A DNA stretch of 64,000 nt from an uncultured Arenicella sp. (GCA_937974565.1 CALJWL010000017.1:1-64000), one strand, 5' to 3'; numbered from the stretch's first letter, positions 6,971 through 16,553 are shown. The notes: generated from the sequence alone by a model not told the origin. Translations and numbers: made by a program.

Positions 6971-9532
6971 ATGGCATATACAACTAAATCTTTAACACTT
7001 ATGTGTGCCACCGCAATGGTTATTAGCGGTTGTGGTGAGTCGCATAACCCGCGTTCAAGTACACTTGATAACGCGGCAACTAAGCAAATTAAGACAAAGC
7101 CTCTGGTTGAACGAGTTACACCGGAATCTTGGCCTGCATTGGCGGCACTGCCATTAAATCCAGAAATTGAAGCGAAAATTGATGAGTTGATGCCAAAGCT
7201 GACTCTGAAACAAAAAGTAGGGCAAGTTATTCAGGGAGACAGTGGTTCTTTAACACCGCAAGATGTAAAGGAATATCGACTGGGTTCAGTATTAAGCGGG
7301 GGCAACTCTGCACCGGGCCCATTGCCATACAGCGATGCTGAAGGTTGGTTAGAAATGGCTGACAAGTATTATCAAGCATCGCTCGACCCAACAGGCGTTG
7401 AAGTGGCTATCCCCGCTATCTGGGGTATTGATGCTGTTCATGGACACAGTAATTTAGTGGGTGCCATTATCTTCCCACATAACATTGGGCTGGGGGCAAC
7501 GCGCAACCCTAAATTAATGGAAGAAATCGCACGAGTGACGGCGCACGAGCTTACGGTTTCAGGTCATGATTGGACCTTCGCACCTACCTTGGCCGTACCA
7601 CAGAACACCACATGGGGGCGCACTTATGAAGGTTATTCGGAAGACCCTTCTATTGTTGCTTCGTATGCGGATAGCGTCGTTTATGGTCTTCAAGGTCGGC
7701 CAAATGATGCACAGTTTATGGGCGAAGGCCGAGTTATTTCCAGTGCCAAACACTTTGTTGGCGATGGGGGAACTGAAAATGGAGTTGATCAAGGCGATGC
7801 GGACATCAGTGAGGCCGAACTAAGAGACACTCATGCCGCTGGTTACTACACGGCTATTCCGGCTGGGGTACAGACAGTGATGGCATCGTATTCAAGCTGG
7901 CGCGGGAGTAAATTGCATGGCGATAAAGAGTTATTAACCGACGTTTTGAAAGGCCGATTGAATTTCAATGGTTTTGTTGTTGGCGACTGGAATGGCCACG
8001 GTCAATTACCTGGTTGCACAAATACCGATTGCCCGCAATCTCTCAACGCTGGTTTGGACATGTATATGGCGCCAGACAGTTGGAAAGGGCTATATGAAAG
8101 CACACTAAGGCATGTCAAAAGTGGCACCATTCCGATGTCTAGACTGGACGATGCGGTTCGACGTATTTTGCGAGTTAAGTTAGCGTCAGGCATTTTTGAG
8201 AAAGGTCTGCCTAGCGAGCGAGCTAATGCGGGTAACAAGGCGATGCTTGGGCTACCCAAACACCGTGCTATTGCGCGGCAATCGGTTCGCGAGTCATTAG
8301 TGCTATTGAAAAATGATTCAGGGCTACTTCCTTTAGATGCCTCGAAAACCATTATGGTGGTTGGTGACGGTGCGGACAACATAGCCAAAGCGGCCGGTGG
8401 CTGGACGTTATCATGGCAAGGCGGCGTTGAAGATAATACCAAGTTTCCAAATGCCCAAACCATATTGTCAGGGTTGCAAGAAGCGGTTGCAAACGCCGGT
8501 GGCAAGATTATTTTTTCACCTAAAGGTGATTCCAAAGAGAAGGCCGACGTCGTTATTGCGATTTATGGTGAGGACCCATACGCTGAATTTCAAGGAGATC
8601 GTAATAACCTGGACTTCGTATCAAAAGGCTTTGACACAAATCAGCTTACTGCACTTGGAGCCGATGGTACGCCTGTGGTTTCGGTATTTCTCTCTGGACG
8701 CCCCATGTGGACGAACCCAGAGATAAACGCGTCTGATGCTTTTATTGCTGCGTGGCTCCCTGGCAGTGAAGGCGGTGGCATTGCTGATCTATTATTTCAA
8801 AGCAAACCCAGTTACGATTTCACTGGAAGGTTGCCGTTTTCATGGCCAAACAGCGCGGTTGCACCCGTCAAGGGCCAACCAAAACCGGCTAACCTGTTTG
8901 AATTGGGTTACGGCTTGAGTTATCAAAGCAACGTAACCTCAGGTGCGAAATTATCTGAAGATTCTGGGTTGGAAAATGCCACCGACGTGTCAATTGATCA
9001 ATTTCTCAATAAAGGCGTGCTTTATGAACCTTGGATGTTGTTGCTGAGAAATCAATCCGGTGATTTAAGTAAAACAGCCGCGAGTTTTCCTACTTCAATC
9101 AGTAATTTGTTGGTCAGTAAAACCGATTTTGAAGCTCAAGAGGATATGTTACGTTTAAAATGGAGCGCAGCACCCGGTGGTGAAGCATTACGCATACAGT
9201 CTGATACACCGGTCAGCATGCTCCGTGAAACTACGACCGCCATGGAGCTGGTTTTTGTGGCCAAGTCATTTAACGGAGAAGCCAAACTCAATGTGGGTAT
9301 GGGGTGTGGAACCAAGGAAAATTGTGACCGTACGTTACCCGTGACTGTGGACGCTAAAGGTTGGTCAGAGTATCGATTAACGTTGAGTTGTTTTGCTGAT
9401 TTAGGCGTTGATATGGAGGCAATTACATCGGCGTTTATTGTTTCAGCGGCCAGTGGCACTGACGTTGCGGTTGGTAATATCCGGTTGGCAAACAACGAGA
9501 GTGCTAAAGTTAATTGTAATGGCACTCAATAG
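6971..9532 (+). CDS. glycoside hydrolase family 3 lipoprotein (beta-glucosidase/glucan glucohydrolase type)
   Basis: I chose the ATG at 6971 because GGAG lies eight bases upstream and the resulting 853-residue protein starts with a lipoprotein signal, VISGC with acylated Cys21. Longer open frame upstream (from 6896) would spoil this signal. Catalytic-domain motifs are WGIDAVHGHSN, SAKHFVGDGGTENGVDQGD and GFVVGDWNGH, with nucleophile Asp339. The second domain follows (RESLVLLKNDSGLLPL to LPFSWP), and about 190 extra C-terminal residues resemble the ExoP-type accessory domain of marine GH3 enzymes. It probably releases glucose from beta-1,3/1,4-glucans in the periplasm or at the outer membrane. 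No other polysaccharide genes are adjacent. Confidence 0.9.
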   Translation: MAYTTKSLTLMCATAMVISGCGESHNPRSSTLDNAATKQIKTKPLVERVTPESWPALAALPLNPEIEAKIDELMPKLTLKQKVGQVIQGDSGSLTPQDVKEYRLGSVLSGGNSAPGPLPYSDAEGWLEMADKYYQASLDPTGVEVAIPAIWGIDAVHGHSNLVGAIIFPHNIGLGATRNPKLMEEIARVTAHELTVSGHDWTFAPTLAVPQNTTWGRTYEGYSEDPSIVASYADSVVYGLQGRPNDAQFMGEGRVISSAKHFVGDGGTENGVDQGDADISEAELRDTHAAGYYTAIPAGVQTVMASYSSWRGSKLHGDKELLTDVLKGRLNFNGFVVGDWNGHGQLPGCTNTDCPQSLNAGLDMYMAPDSWKGLYESTLRHVKSGTIPMSRLDDAVRRILRVKLASGIFEKGLPSERANAGNKAMLGLPKHRAIARQSVRESLVLLKNDSGLLPLDASKTIMVVGDGADNIAKAAGGWTLSWQGGVEDNTKFPNAQTILSGLQEAVANAGGKIIFSPKGDSKEKADVVIAIYGEDPYAEFQGDRNNLDFVSKGFDTNQLTALGADGTPVVSVFLSGRPMWTNPEINASDAFIAAWLPGSEGGGIADLLFQSKPSYDFTGRLPFSWPNSAVAPVKGQPKPANLFELGYGLSYQSNVTSGAKLSEDSGLENATDVSIDQFLNKGVLYEPWMLLLRNQSGDLSKTAASFPTSISNLLVSKTDFEAQEDMLRLKWSAAPGGEALRIQSDTPVSMLRETTTAMELVFVAKSFNGEAKLNVGMGCGTKENCDRTLPVTVDAKGWSEYRLTLSCFADLGVDMEAITSAFIVSAASGTDVAVGNIRLANNESAKVNCNGTQ

Positions 9533-9560
9533 GATTTCCTGATTAGTTGGTGAAGTAACA

Positions 9561-9588
9561 GTTCAAGCCGCTCAATAGCGGCTTGAAC
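9561..9588 (+). terminator. stem-loop after the GH3 gene
   Basis: A perfect 12-bp stem (GTTCAAGCCGCT / AGCGGCTTGAAC) with a CAAT loop begins 28 bases after the GH3 stop. Only a weak T-rich stretch follows. It probably ends the GH3 transcript. Confidence 0.65.
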
Positions 9589-9779
9589 TTCAGTCACTTT
9601 GGCTTAAAGAAGGTGCGCATTTTAATGCGCCATTCAGCTTTTACTTAACAAATCAACCGTGTTTATCGAAGAGGTTTCTTTCTAACGTTATCATTCTTGT
9701 TTTACCAAACGTCGACTCTGCTATAAGCTATGAGTAAGCGTCCGTACGAGGCGCAACAAACTCATTATAGGAGAATGCT

Positions 9780-11132
9780 TTGACTCTACGAAAAAAATCC
9801 CCCCTCATTATGGCTGTTGCTTTGGCTTTTTTAACGCCCACTTTCTCTCAAGACCATTCGGCTCATCATTTGGCTAAGCAAATAGAGGCCGATTATCAAT
9901 CGCACCTTGGCCCACTTTTCAAACACTTTCATCAGAACCCTGAACTCAGCACCGTTGAGAATAAGACCGCTGCACGTATGGCCAAAGAGTTACGTAATTT
10001 GGGTTTCGATGTTACTGAGGGCGTGGGTGGCACCGGTGTTGTGGCCATGCTTAAAAACGGCGATGGCCCCTTAGTCAGTATGCGTGCTGACATGGACGGC
10101 TTGCCAGTTGAAGAAAAATCAGGGTTGGATTACGCCTCTACGGCCAAGCAAATTGACCCCATAACGGGTAATGAAGTGTTTGTGATGCACGCGTGCGGCC
10201 ATGATGTTCATATCACCAGTCTCGTGGGCACCGCACGCCGTATGCAGGCGATGAAAGACAAATGGTCTGGCACGCTCATGCTTATCGTGCAGCCAGCGGA
10301 AGAACGTGTTATAGGCGCTAAAGCGATGATGGAAGATGATCTTTACAAACGCTTTGGAACGCCTGATTACGGCTTGGCTTTTCACGTGTCCTCTGGGCTG
10401 GAAGCGGGTAAAATTTCGGTCACTGACGGCAGCCCTTACGCGGGTGCCGACACGGTGGATATTATTATTCATGGGGTCGGCGCTCACGGCGCAAGCCCGC
10501 ATGCCGGAAAAGACCCTATTGTATTAGGGGCACAAATCGTTTTAGCGTTACAAACTCTGGTGGCTAGAGAGCTGCCGCCACGTGACCCAGGAGTTGTCAC
10601 GGTAGGGTCATTTCACTCAGGTACCAAACATAACATTATATCTGATCGAGCCGTATTGCAGCTTACGGTGCGAAATACCAGTCAAGAGACACGAAAAACT
10701 TTGCTTGATGGCATCAAGCGCATCGCAGAAAACATGGGCCGAGTGGCTGGCTTGCCCGATGATAAATTACCTGAAGTGATTGTTTCAAATGAAAGCGTTC
10801 CCCCCACCATCAATAATGCGGCTTTGGCGCAACGATTGAGAAAGGTGTGGATCACAAAGATGGGAGAGGAAATGATCAGCAATAAACCGAATAAAGGAAT
10901 GGGCGCGGAGGATTACCCGTTCTTCACCACTGAGCCGTATATTCCCAGTGTTTACTTTGCTATTGGCGGCACCCCTGAAGCTGACTTTGAAGCAGCCAAA
11001 AAAGGCAGAGCCCCAGTCCCAAGTCATCACAGCCCTTTGTTTAAAGTGACTCCAGAGCCCGCCGTGAAAAGCGGTGTGGAAGCGACTGTGCATGCATTAT
11101 TAGAGTTGATGCCAGCCTCTGCCGATGGCTAG
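9780..11132 (+). CDS. exported M20-family amidohydrolase (hippurate hydrolase/N-acyl-amino-acid type)
   Basis: A 450-residue metallopeptidase of the M20D/amidohydrolase group, with an N-terminal signal sequence (hydrophobic residues about 10-23). Starting at TTG (9780), it has AGGAG a few bases upstream. Visible are MRADMDGLPVEE, HACGHDVHITSLVG (metal-binding His and Asp) and AEERVIGAKAMMEDD. Next come the dimerisation-domain block GVGAHGASPHAGKDPI and the C-terminal metal-ligand region GMGAEDYPFF. It should hydrolyse N-acyl amino acids or related amides in the periplasm. It is preceded by a stem-loop and followed 105 bases later by an acyl-CoA ligase, with which it may or may not be co-transcribed. 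Confidence 0.85.
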   Translation: MTLRKKSPLIMAVALAFLTPTFSQDHSAHHLAKQIEADYQSHLGPLFKHFHQNPELSTVENKTAARMAKELRNLGFDVTEGVGGTGVVAMLKNGDGPLVSMRADMDGLPVEEKSGLDYASTAKQIDPITGNEVFVMHACGHDVHITSLVGTARRMQAMKDKWSGTLMLIVQPAEERVIGAKAMMEDDLYKRFGTPDYGLAFHVSSGLEAGKISVTDGSPYAGADTVDIIIHGVGAHGASPHAGKDPIVLGAQIVLALQTLVARELPPRDPGVVTVGSFHSGTKHNIISDRAVLQLTVRNTSQETRKTLLDGIKRIAENMGRVAGLPDDKLPEVIVSNESVPPTINNAALAQRLRKVWITKMGEEMISNKPNKGMGAEDYPFFTTEPYIPSVYFAIGGTPEADFEAAKKGRAPVPSHHSPLFKVTPEPAVKSGVEATVHALLELMPASADG

Positions 11133-11237
11133 GCTGGTGCTATAAAAAAGCCTCATTCTTCTGTGATGACTTGGGCCAGCATACATTAGCATTTATAACG
11201 ATACCGAAAAAAGATAAATTAAAGAGGAGAAATATTA

Positions 11238-12773
11238 ATGGCTTCAGTTCGACCTGAATACAATTTGGCGCACACTTTATTACGCCGTGCCGAGCTTAAC
11301 CCCGAGCGAGATGCACTGGAGTTTGAAAACCAAGTATGGACCTATGCCGAATTTTCAACGCGAGTGCGAAAAGCGGCGACAGTTTTAAAGCAAAAAGGGG
11401 TTTGTCGAGGAGATCGAGTTGCCTTTTTAGGGTTAAATCAGCCGGCTTTTTTAGAAACCATATTTGCTGCAAGCACCATTGGGGCCATTTTTGTGCCGTT
11501 AAATTTTCGGCTTACCGCCGAGGAACTTGGTTTTATCATCAACGACGCAGGCGTACATACATTGGTTGTGGATGAAATGTTACAACCAGTGGTTGACGGT
11601 GCGAAAGCCGCATTGTGCTGCCATAATTTCCTTACGGTTGCTCAAGACGCTGAGGGTTGGGGTAACTTCGACAGCGAGATTAAGACCGCTGACCCAATTG
11701 CCGAGATGGTCTCGGTTGCTCAAGATGACGTTTGTCTTATTATGTATACCTCAGGTACAACGGGGTTGCCTAAGGGCGCAATGTTAAGCCACGGCAATAT
11801 CATGTGGAACAACATTAATTCACAGCTTTCATTTGGTGGTTCACGCGATGATGTGTTTTTAACTGTAGCGCCGCTGTTTCATATTGGTGGCCTGAATGTA
11901 TTAACGTTGCATAATTTCTCGATTGGTTCAAAACTGTTGCTGTTGCGAACGTTTGACGCCGAGGTTGTGTTAGACACCATTGACACTAAAAAAGTGTCTT
12001 ATATGTTTGGCGCACCAGCGATGTTTCAATTTATGATGCAGCACCCGAAATTTGAAACCACCTCATTTGATAGCGTTGTGTCGTTTGTGTGTGGTGCTGC
12101 GCCACCACCGGAGTCGTTGTTAACCACTTACGCCGATCGAGGGGTGTCGTTTTGCCAAGGGTATGGGCTTACTGAGACATCGCCATTTGGCACCTTTTTA
12201 ACTCCAGAATGGAACATCCCTAAGTTAGGCTCAGCCGGTCAGGCGGCCATGCATTGTTACGTGCGTGTGGTTGATAACGATAATAAGCCAGTTGCGGCGA
12301 ATGAACGCGGCGAAATCTGCATTATGGGCCCTAATGTGATGCTGGGTTACTGGAATCGCCCAGAAGCAACGGCCGCAGCGATTGACGCCGAAGGTTGGTT
12401 TCACTCAGGAGACGTTGGTTACTTAGATGAAGACGGCTTTTTGTACATCTGTGACCGTTTAAAAGATATGGTGATCTCGGGTGGGGAAAATGTTTACCCA
12501 GCGGAAGTTGAGAGCGTGTTGTTTAAACATGAAGCCATTGCCGAAGTTGCCGTTATCGGTTTGCCTGATGACAAATGGGGTGAGGCGGTAACCGCCGTTG
12601 CGGCATTGCACGAAGGTCAGTCGCTTACTCTACAAGAATTACGAGCCTTTGCGGAAACTCAGTTGGCCAAATATAAGTTGCCATTAGGGTTGCACATCGT
12701 GTCAGCATTACCGAGGAATCCTGCCGGAAAAGTACTGAAGTTTAAATTGAAGGAAAAGTTTAGTGAAAGGTGA
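11238..12773 (+). CDS. class I acyl-CoA synthetase (AMP-forming)
   Basis: A 511-residue ANL-superfamily enzyme that activates a carboxylic acid to its acyl-CoA through an acyl-adenylate. Motifs: the P-loop-like MYTSGTTGLPKGAMLSH, GYGLTETSP, GWFHSGDVGYLDEDGFLYICDR and ISGGENVYPAEVE. The C-terminal AGKVLKF holds the usual catalytic lysine. It has a strong AGAGGAGA ribosome site. The chain length of the substrate is uncertain; the family includes long- and medium-chain fatty acid and aromatic or steroid-acid CoA ligases. Confidence 0.85.
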   Translation: MASVRPEYNLAHTLLRRAELNPERDALEFENQVWTYAEFSTRVRKAATVLKQKGVCRGDRVAFLGLNQPAFLETIFAASTIGAIFVPLNFRLTAEELGFIINDAGVHTLVVDEMLQPVVDGAKAALCCHNFLTVAQDAEGWGNFDSEIKTADPIAEMVSVAQDDVCLIMYTSGTTGLPKGAMLSHGNIMWNNINSQLSFGGSRDDVFLTVAPLFHIGGLNVLTLHNFSIGSKLLLLRTFDAEVVLDTIDTKKVSYMFGAPAMFQFMMQHPKFETTSFDSVVSFVCGAAPPPESLLTTYADRGVSFCQGYGLTETSPFGTFLTPEWNIPKLGSAGQAAMHCYVRVVDNDNKPVAANERGEICIMGPNVMLGYWNRPEATAAAIDAEGWFHSGDVGYLDEDGFLYICDRLKDMVISGGENVYPAEVESVLFKHEAIAEVAVIGLPDDKWGEAVTAVAALHEGQSLTLQELRAFAETQLAKYKLPLGLHIVSALPRNPAGKVLKFKLKEKFSER

Positions 12774-12835
12774 GAAAGTAAGGTAGGGGAACGTGTGAAA
12801 AAATACAGGTTGCTCTTATGAGTTATCAGTGCATT

Positions 12836-12869
12836 AGGCTGGCATAGAAAGCGTTTTATATGCCAGCCT
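12836..12869. terminator. bidirectional-type stem-loop between convergent genes
   Basis: A perfect 11-bp inverted repeat (AGGCTGGCATA / TATGCCAGCCT) with a 12-base spacer lies between the acyl-CoA ligase (+) and queG (-) stops. There is no clear U-tract on either strand, so termination efficiency is uncertain. Confidence 0.5.
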
Positions 12870-12890
12870 TGCAATCAGGTATTCAATTTA

Positions 12891-14012
12891 CTAGCGCCTA
12901 TTCGGGGTGTGGCGTTCCAAGGCCCATTCTATGTGTTCACGTGCCATGGCGCTTACCTCACCGTCGTTTAATTTTTGCTCTAAAAGGCGTTTGATTTTAG
13001 TTGATGCTGGTGCATTGCCTAAGCCTATTGCAATATTGCGTAACCAAGCTTGATACCCAATTCGCCGGATGGGGCTGCCTTCGGTATTTTTTAAGAACTT
13101 GTCTTCACTCCAGCTAAACAATTCTTCCAGCTTCTGATCGGTAATTTGTGTTCTTGGGGTGAAGTCATCTTCTTTTGTCGTCTGAGCAAATTTATTCCAC
13201 GGGCAAACAATTTGACAATCATCGCAGCCGTAAACACGGTTTCCTATCAATGGTCGAAACTCTTCAGGAATCGCACCTTTAAGCTCAATTGTTAAATAGG
13301 AAATACAGCGGCGAGCATCAACTTGATAGGGGCCAACAATCGCGTTGGTTGGGCACAAGTCAATGCAATTTTGACAGCTACCGCAATGGTTGCTTGCCGG
13401 AGTGTCAATGGGCAAAGCCAAGTCCACGTAGAGTTCGCCAAGAAAAAACCATGAGCCGGTTTTTGAATGCAACAGATTGCTGTGTTTGCCAATCCATCCA
13501 AGCCCCGATTTTTCCGCCAGCGCTTTCTCCATAACCGGCGCGCTATCGGTGAACACACGATAGCCGAATTCGCCAATATGATCGTTGATTTTTAGTGCGA
13601 GCTTTTTTAGTTTAGCGCGCAATACCTTATGATAATCACGCCCTAGAGCGTAGCGAGAAACATAGCCAATCTCAGATTGCTTGAGTACGGTTTCTGCACG
13701 ATGGATGTCGTCGGGCGCATAGTCCATACGCACTGAAATGACGCGCTCTGTGCCTTTCACTAGCTCAGCCGGACGCGTGCGTTTCGTGCCGTGTTTATAC
13801 ATATAGTCCATTTCGCCATGCATCCCCTGACTAACCCATGCATTCAAATGAGCCTCGTGTTCGCTCAGTTCGGTATCAGTGATGCCAACATCATCAAACC
13901 CAAGCTCTAACGCCCATCGCTTTATATTATTAGCAAGATGCGCTAACTCTTCTACAGACAGTTTGTGTTTAACGTTTATTTTAAATTTGGGTTCAGAGGA
14001 GCTTGCTGTCAT
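12891..14012 (-). CDS. queG: epoxyqueuosine reductase
   Basis: QueG reduces epoxyqueuosine to queuosine at position 34 of certain tRNAs, the last step of queuosine synthesis, using cobalamin and two [4Fe-4S] clusters. The 373-residue length is near that of the E. coli enzyme. The N-terminal substrate/cobalamin domain contains RMDYAPDD and SAPVMEKALAEKSGLGWIGKH. The two cluster motifs are CGSCQNCIDLCPTNAI and YGCDDCQIVCPWN. It is divergent from tsaE, an arrangement common in gammaproteobacteria. Confidence 0.95.
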   Translation of the reverse strand: MTASSSEPKFKINVKHKLSVEELAHLANNIKRWALELGFDDVGITDTELSEHEAHLNAWVSQGMHGEMDYMYKHGTKRTRPAELVKGTERVISVRMDYAPDDIHRAETVLKQSEIGYVSRYALGRDYHKVLRAKLKKLALKINDHIGEFGYRVFTDSAPVMEKALAEKSGLGWIGKHSNLLHSKTGSWFFLGELYVDLALPIDTPASNHCGSCQNCIDLCPTNAIVGPYQVDARRCISYLTIELKGAIPEEFRPLIGNRVYGCDDCQIVCPWNKFAQTTKEDDFTPRTQITDQKLEELFSWSEDKFLKNTEGSPIRRIGYQAWLRNIAIGLGNAPASTKIKRLLEQKLNDGEVSAMAREHIEWALERHTPNRR

Positions 14013-14086
14013 AATTGGAACTGTAAATTAACCGATGCGGTTTTTAACCTGAAACCTAAGGTCGTGATCGTAATAATGGTGATGTC

Positions 14087-14515
14087 GTGACTCTTGAATT
14101 TATTGTTGAAACCTTAGAAGAGACCCAAACAGCGGGTGTTGAGATAGCACGTGCGTTAAGCATTCCCTCCTGTGTTTATTTACACGGCGCTATGGGAACA
14201 GGCAAAACCACGTTAACAAAAGCGATTCTGAGAAGTTTGGGCTACGATAAGGCCGTCACTAGCCCAACATATAATTTGATTCAAGAATACCGAGTGCCAA
14301 CAGCAACAGTATATCATATGGATCTATATCGCCTGGCTGACCCAGAAGAGATAGAGTATCTTGCCTTGCCAGATTTATGGGCCAGCAATTCGCTATTTCT
14401 TATTGAATGGCCACAAAAAGGAGAAGGCTTTTTGCCACAGGCCGATGTGTCATTATCACTCAATACATTTAACGATTCAGGCATTGAGAAACGAAAAATT
14501 GTTTTGGCTAAATAA
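14087..14515 (+). CDS. tsaE: tRNA threonylcarbamoyladenosine biosynthesis ATPase TsaE
   Basis: TsaE is the small P-loop ATPase of the complex that makes t6A at position 37 of ANN-decoding tRNAs. The 142-residue protein shows Walker A GAMGTGKTTLTKAIL, the switch-like TSPTYNLIQEY and the Walker B region VYHMDLYRL, followed by FLIEWPQKG, all typical. The start is GTG at 14087; no in-frame ATG fits better. The usual downstream genes amiB and mutL are absent: an integrase relic and tmRNA follow instead. Confidence 0.93.
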   Translation: MTLEFIVETLEETQTAGVEIARALSIPSCVYLHGAMGTGKTTLTKAILRSLGYDKAVTSPTYNLIQEYRVPTATVYHMDLYRLADPEEIEYLALPDLWASNSLFLIEWPQKGEGFLPQADVSLSLNTFNDSGIEKRKIVLAK

Positions 14516-14597
14516 CGCGCTCTTTAAGATAATTTTGCTCTATAGCGTGAAAGTTTAGTTTTTTATTACGGAAGTAAATTAGAAGCAGAATGGTTGC

Positions 14598-14686
14598 ATT
14601 TCAGATCGAAATACCGTTATGATTTGATGATGCAAGTATCGATATACCTCAAACAACCTCTATATCCCCCTAGAACGATCTGAAAT
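14598..14686. repeat. 11-bp inverted repeat pair near the integrase relic
   Basis: ATTTCAGATCG at 14598-14608 recurs as its exact reverse complement at 14676-14686, 67 bases apart. The second arm lies at the point where the integrase relic loses similarity. It could be the ends of a very small inserted element, or a coincidental hairpin. Confidence 0.35.
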
Positions 14687-14687
14687 T

Positions 14688-14816
14688 CTACAATGCGGTA
14701 TTTATAACGCCACATTTTTGACCCGTTCTCATTACTTCAATATAAAGACCACCATCATCGGCAAGTTTATATGGCTTGTTTTTGGTCTTGAGTGCTTTGA
14801 CTTTAATACCTGTCAA
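14688..14816 (-). pseudogene. tyrosine integrase relic, N-terminal arm-binding (DUF4102-like) domain
   Basis: From the ATG at 14816 the minus strand encodes LTGIKVKALKTKNKPYKLAD and DGGLYIEVMRTGQK. This is the standard start of prophage/island integrases of the DUF4102 type. The next conserved block, WRYKYRI, is present at 14712-14692 but one frame over, so a single-base frameshift has broken the gene, and nothing recognisable follows. It begins about 180 bases past the 3' end of the tmRNA gene and runs in the same direction, the usual place for an integrase of an ssrA-inserted island. The island body is missing. Confidence 0.7.
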
Positions 14817-14926
14817 CATTTGGGGGCATGGCGTGTAATTCGATAACGTATGCCCCATAACATGCCCCCAATTGTTGCTGGATGTCAACGAACAATATCG
14901 GACTTTATTGTACTCTAGGCACAAAA

Positions 14927-14946
14927 AAGCCACCCTAAGGCGGCTT
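14927..14946 (-). terminator. intrinsic terminator of the tmRNA gene
   Basis: On the minus strand AAGCCGCC-TTAG-GGTGGCTT forms an 8-bp stem with one G-U pair, followed by a T run. It lies about 48 bases beyond the mature tmRNA 3' end. Confidence 0.8.
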
Positions 14947-14993
14947 ATTTGCTAGCTTTAACGGATTTTATTGCATCTTATAAAACTAAGGTT

Positions 14994-15352
14994 TGGTGGA
15001 GGCGGCGGGGATCGAACCCGCGTCCACAAGCCCTCCGCTCTACGGTTCTACATGTTTAGTTTGTCTTTAATTTAACCCCTTCCAACTGGACAAACGCACT
15101 TGGTGCGGGGCGGGTCGAATTGCGTTTTAACCGTTGTTTAATCGACACAAACAACTGGCGATTTCATGTGAGATGAGATCTCATAATCCTAAGCCATGAA
15201 CAACTCGGGCGAGACCCTAGCAGGCTTAAGCTGCTAGTGCGTAGTTATCGTCGTTTGCAACTATAACTTTTGCAGCTAGTTTTAAGAGTTAATCTGCAAT
15301 GCTCTACATGCACCGAAGGTTTCGCGACCCATGTCGAAGCCATGTCGCCCCC
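14994..15352 (-). ncRNA. ssrA: transfer-messenger RNA
   Basis: On the minus strand the RNA begins GGGGGCGACATGGCTTCGAC and ends in a T-arm (GGTTCGATCCC), with CGCCTCC pairing to the 5' end through one G-U pair, then ACCA. The length of 359 nt is standard. The mRNA-like part at 15258-15226 encodes the proteolysis tag ANDDNYALAA followed by TAA, one residue from the E. coli tag. It rescues ribosomes stalled on broken mRNAs together with SmpB (not in this window). The 3' end is a classic island attachment site, and an integrase relic lies just downstream. Confidence 0.98.
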
Positions 15353-15524
15353 AAAAACATTACAAATAATCAGTTAAGTGATCAGTCTTAGTAATTTGGT
15401 GTTCTATCGGGTGCCACTTTACGCGGCTTATGAAGTATATGGGGGTATTTTTTCGTAATCAAACAAATTTATGCCTTCTTAGGCATAATAATGAACCTAA
15501 CTTGATTTTTGCTATTTCTTATTT

Positions 15525-16553
15525 ATGTCTGAAGCGGCTCCTAATTCTAATTTCACCAACGAGCAAGAAACTAAGAAGTTTGTCACTGCGTTTGCCTTCG
15601 GTGTACACGACTCTCTTCTTGGTATGCGTTTGGCTAGCCCAAGGCGGCGTTTAGCATCGATACTTGTGGATGTGCTGTGCGTGGCCTTATTAACCAGATT
15701 AAGTGGACTCTGGTTTAGTGCTTTGGTGGTATTAGTGGGGTTTTGGGTGTTTTATCGCCTAAAGGGTGTAGAGGGGAAAATGTGGACAAAACTCGCTCTT
15801 CGGATTGCACTGACTTTGTCTCTTACGGTGATGACAATACAGGTTGCGGTGCATTTTTTCATTACTGATGAACAAATTGAGGCGATTTTCAATAAATTCA
15901 CTGGTGTGAAAGTCGAGGTGGGTGGGCCAGAACAGTTATTGGAATTTCAAAAAAAGGATCTGAGTAATGACTACTTTTTAACGGTATCCGAATTAAAGGC
16001 AGCCAATGGAGGGGCGGTTTGCTCTATTGGTTTAAAGTGTGATAACCGTTTTTTCGATGCTTTGATTGACGATATTGCAGGTAAAGGCCATGTTTATGAT
16101 GAGGCCAAGCTTATTTATCAAGAGGTAAGAGAGTTTCTAGACGAAAATGACCGGTTGGATGTTTCTATGGAAAGTTCAACCTTGAGCAAACAATTGTATC
16201 AAAACCGTTTTGAAGAGTCGCATTCGCTTGGTGCAGCCAAGCAAAGTAATAGTTTGATTTTTTGGTTTAGTGGCTTTTTAGGTGACCTTGGTTTGAGCTT
16301 TGGTTGGGCTGCACTCTATTTTAGCGTGCTTACCTCTAGTTGGAGTGGTCAAACCGTTGGTAAACGCTTGTTTGCTATTAAGGTGGTTCGCATTGATGGT
16401 AAGACAATTGATTTATGGGAGAGTTTGGGTCGTTATGGTGGTTATAGTGCTGGTTTTGCGACTGGTCTATTGGGGTTTATGCAGATATATTGGGATGCAA
16501 ACCGGCAGGCAATTCAAGATAAAATATCTGAAACCTTGGTAGTGAAACTTTAA
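15525..16553 (+). CDS. RDD-family membrane protein
   Basis: A 342-residue inner-membrane protein. After a soluble N-terminus, ASPRRRLASILVDVLCVALL is an RDD-like first helix, with further hydrophobic segments around residues 60-85 and 90-115. A large soluble insert of about 125 residues follows, then GQTVGKRLFAIKVVRIDGKT and IYWDANRQAIQDKISETLVV. The last two blocks are diagnostic of the RDD family, whose role is mostly unknown and sometimes linked to transport or ion homeostasis. The long insert between the RDD halves is unusual. It is divergent from ssrA. Confidence 0.75.
   Translation: MSEAAPNSNFTNEQETKKFVTAFAFGVHDSLLGMRLASPRRRLASILVDVLCVALLTRLSGLWFSALVVLVGFWVFYRLKGVEGKMWTKLALRIALTLSLTVMTIQVAVHFFITDEQIEAIFNKFTGVKVEVGGPEQLLEFQKKDLSNDYFLTVSELKAANGGAVCSIGLKCDNRFFDALIDDIAGKGHVYDEAKLIYQEVREFLDENDRLDVSMESSTLSKQLYQNRFEESHSLGAAKQSNSLIFWFSGFLGDLGLSFGWAALYFSVLTSSWSGQTVGKRLFAIKVVRIDGKTIDLWESLGRYGGYSAGFATGLLGFMQIYWDANRQAIQDKISETLVVKL

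Noticed and set aside
9561-9588. 12-bp perfect repeat considered as an operator for the M20 gene
   Set aside because: Its place 28 bases after the GH3 stop and its short loop fit a transcription terminator better.
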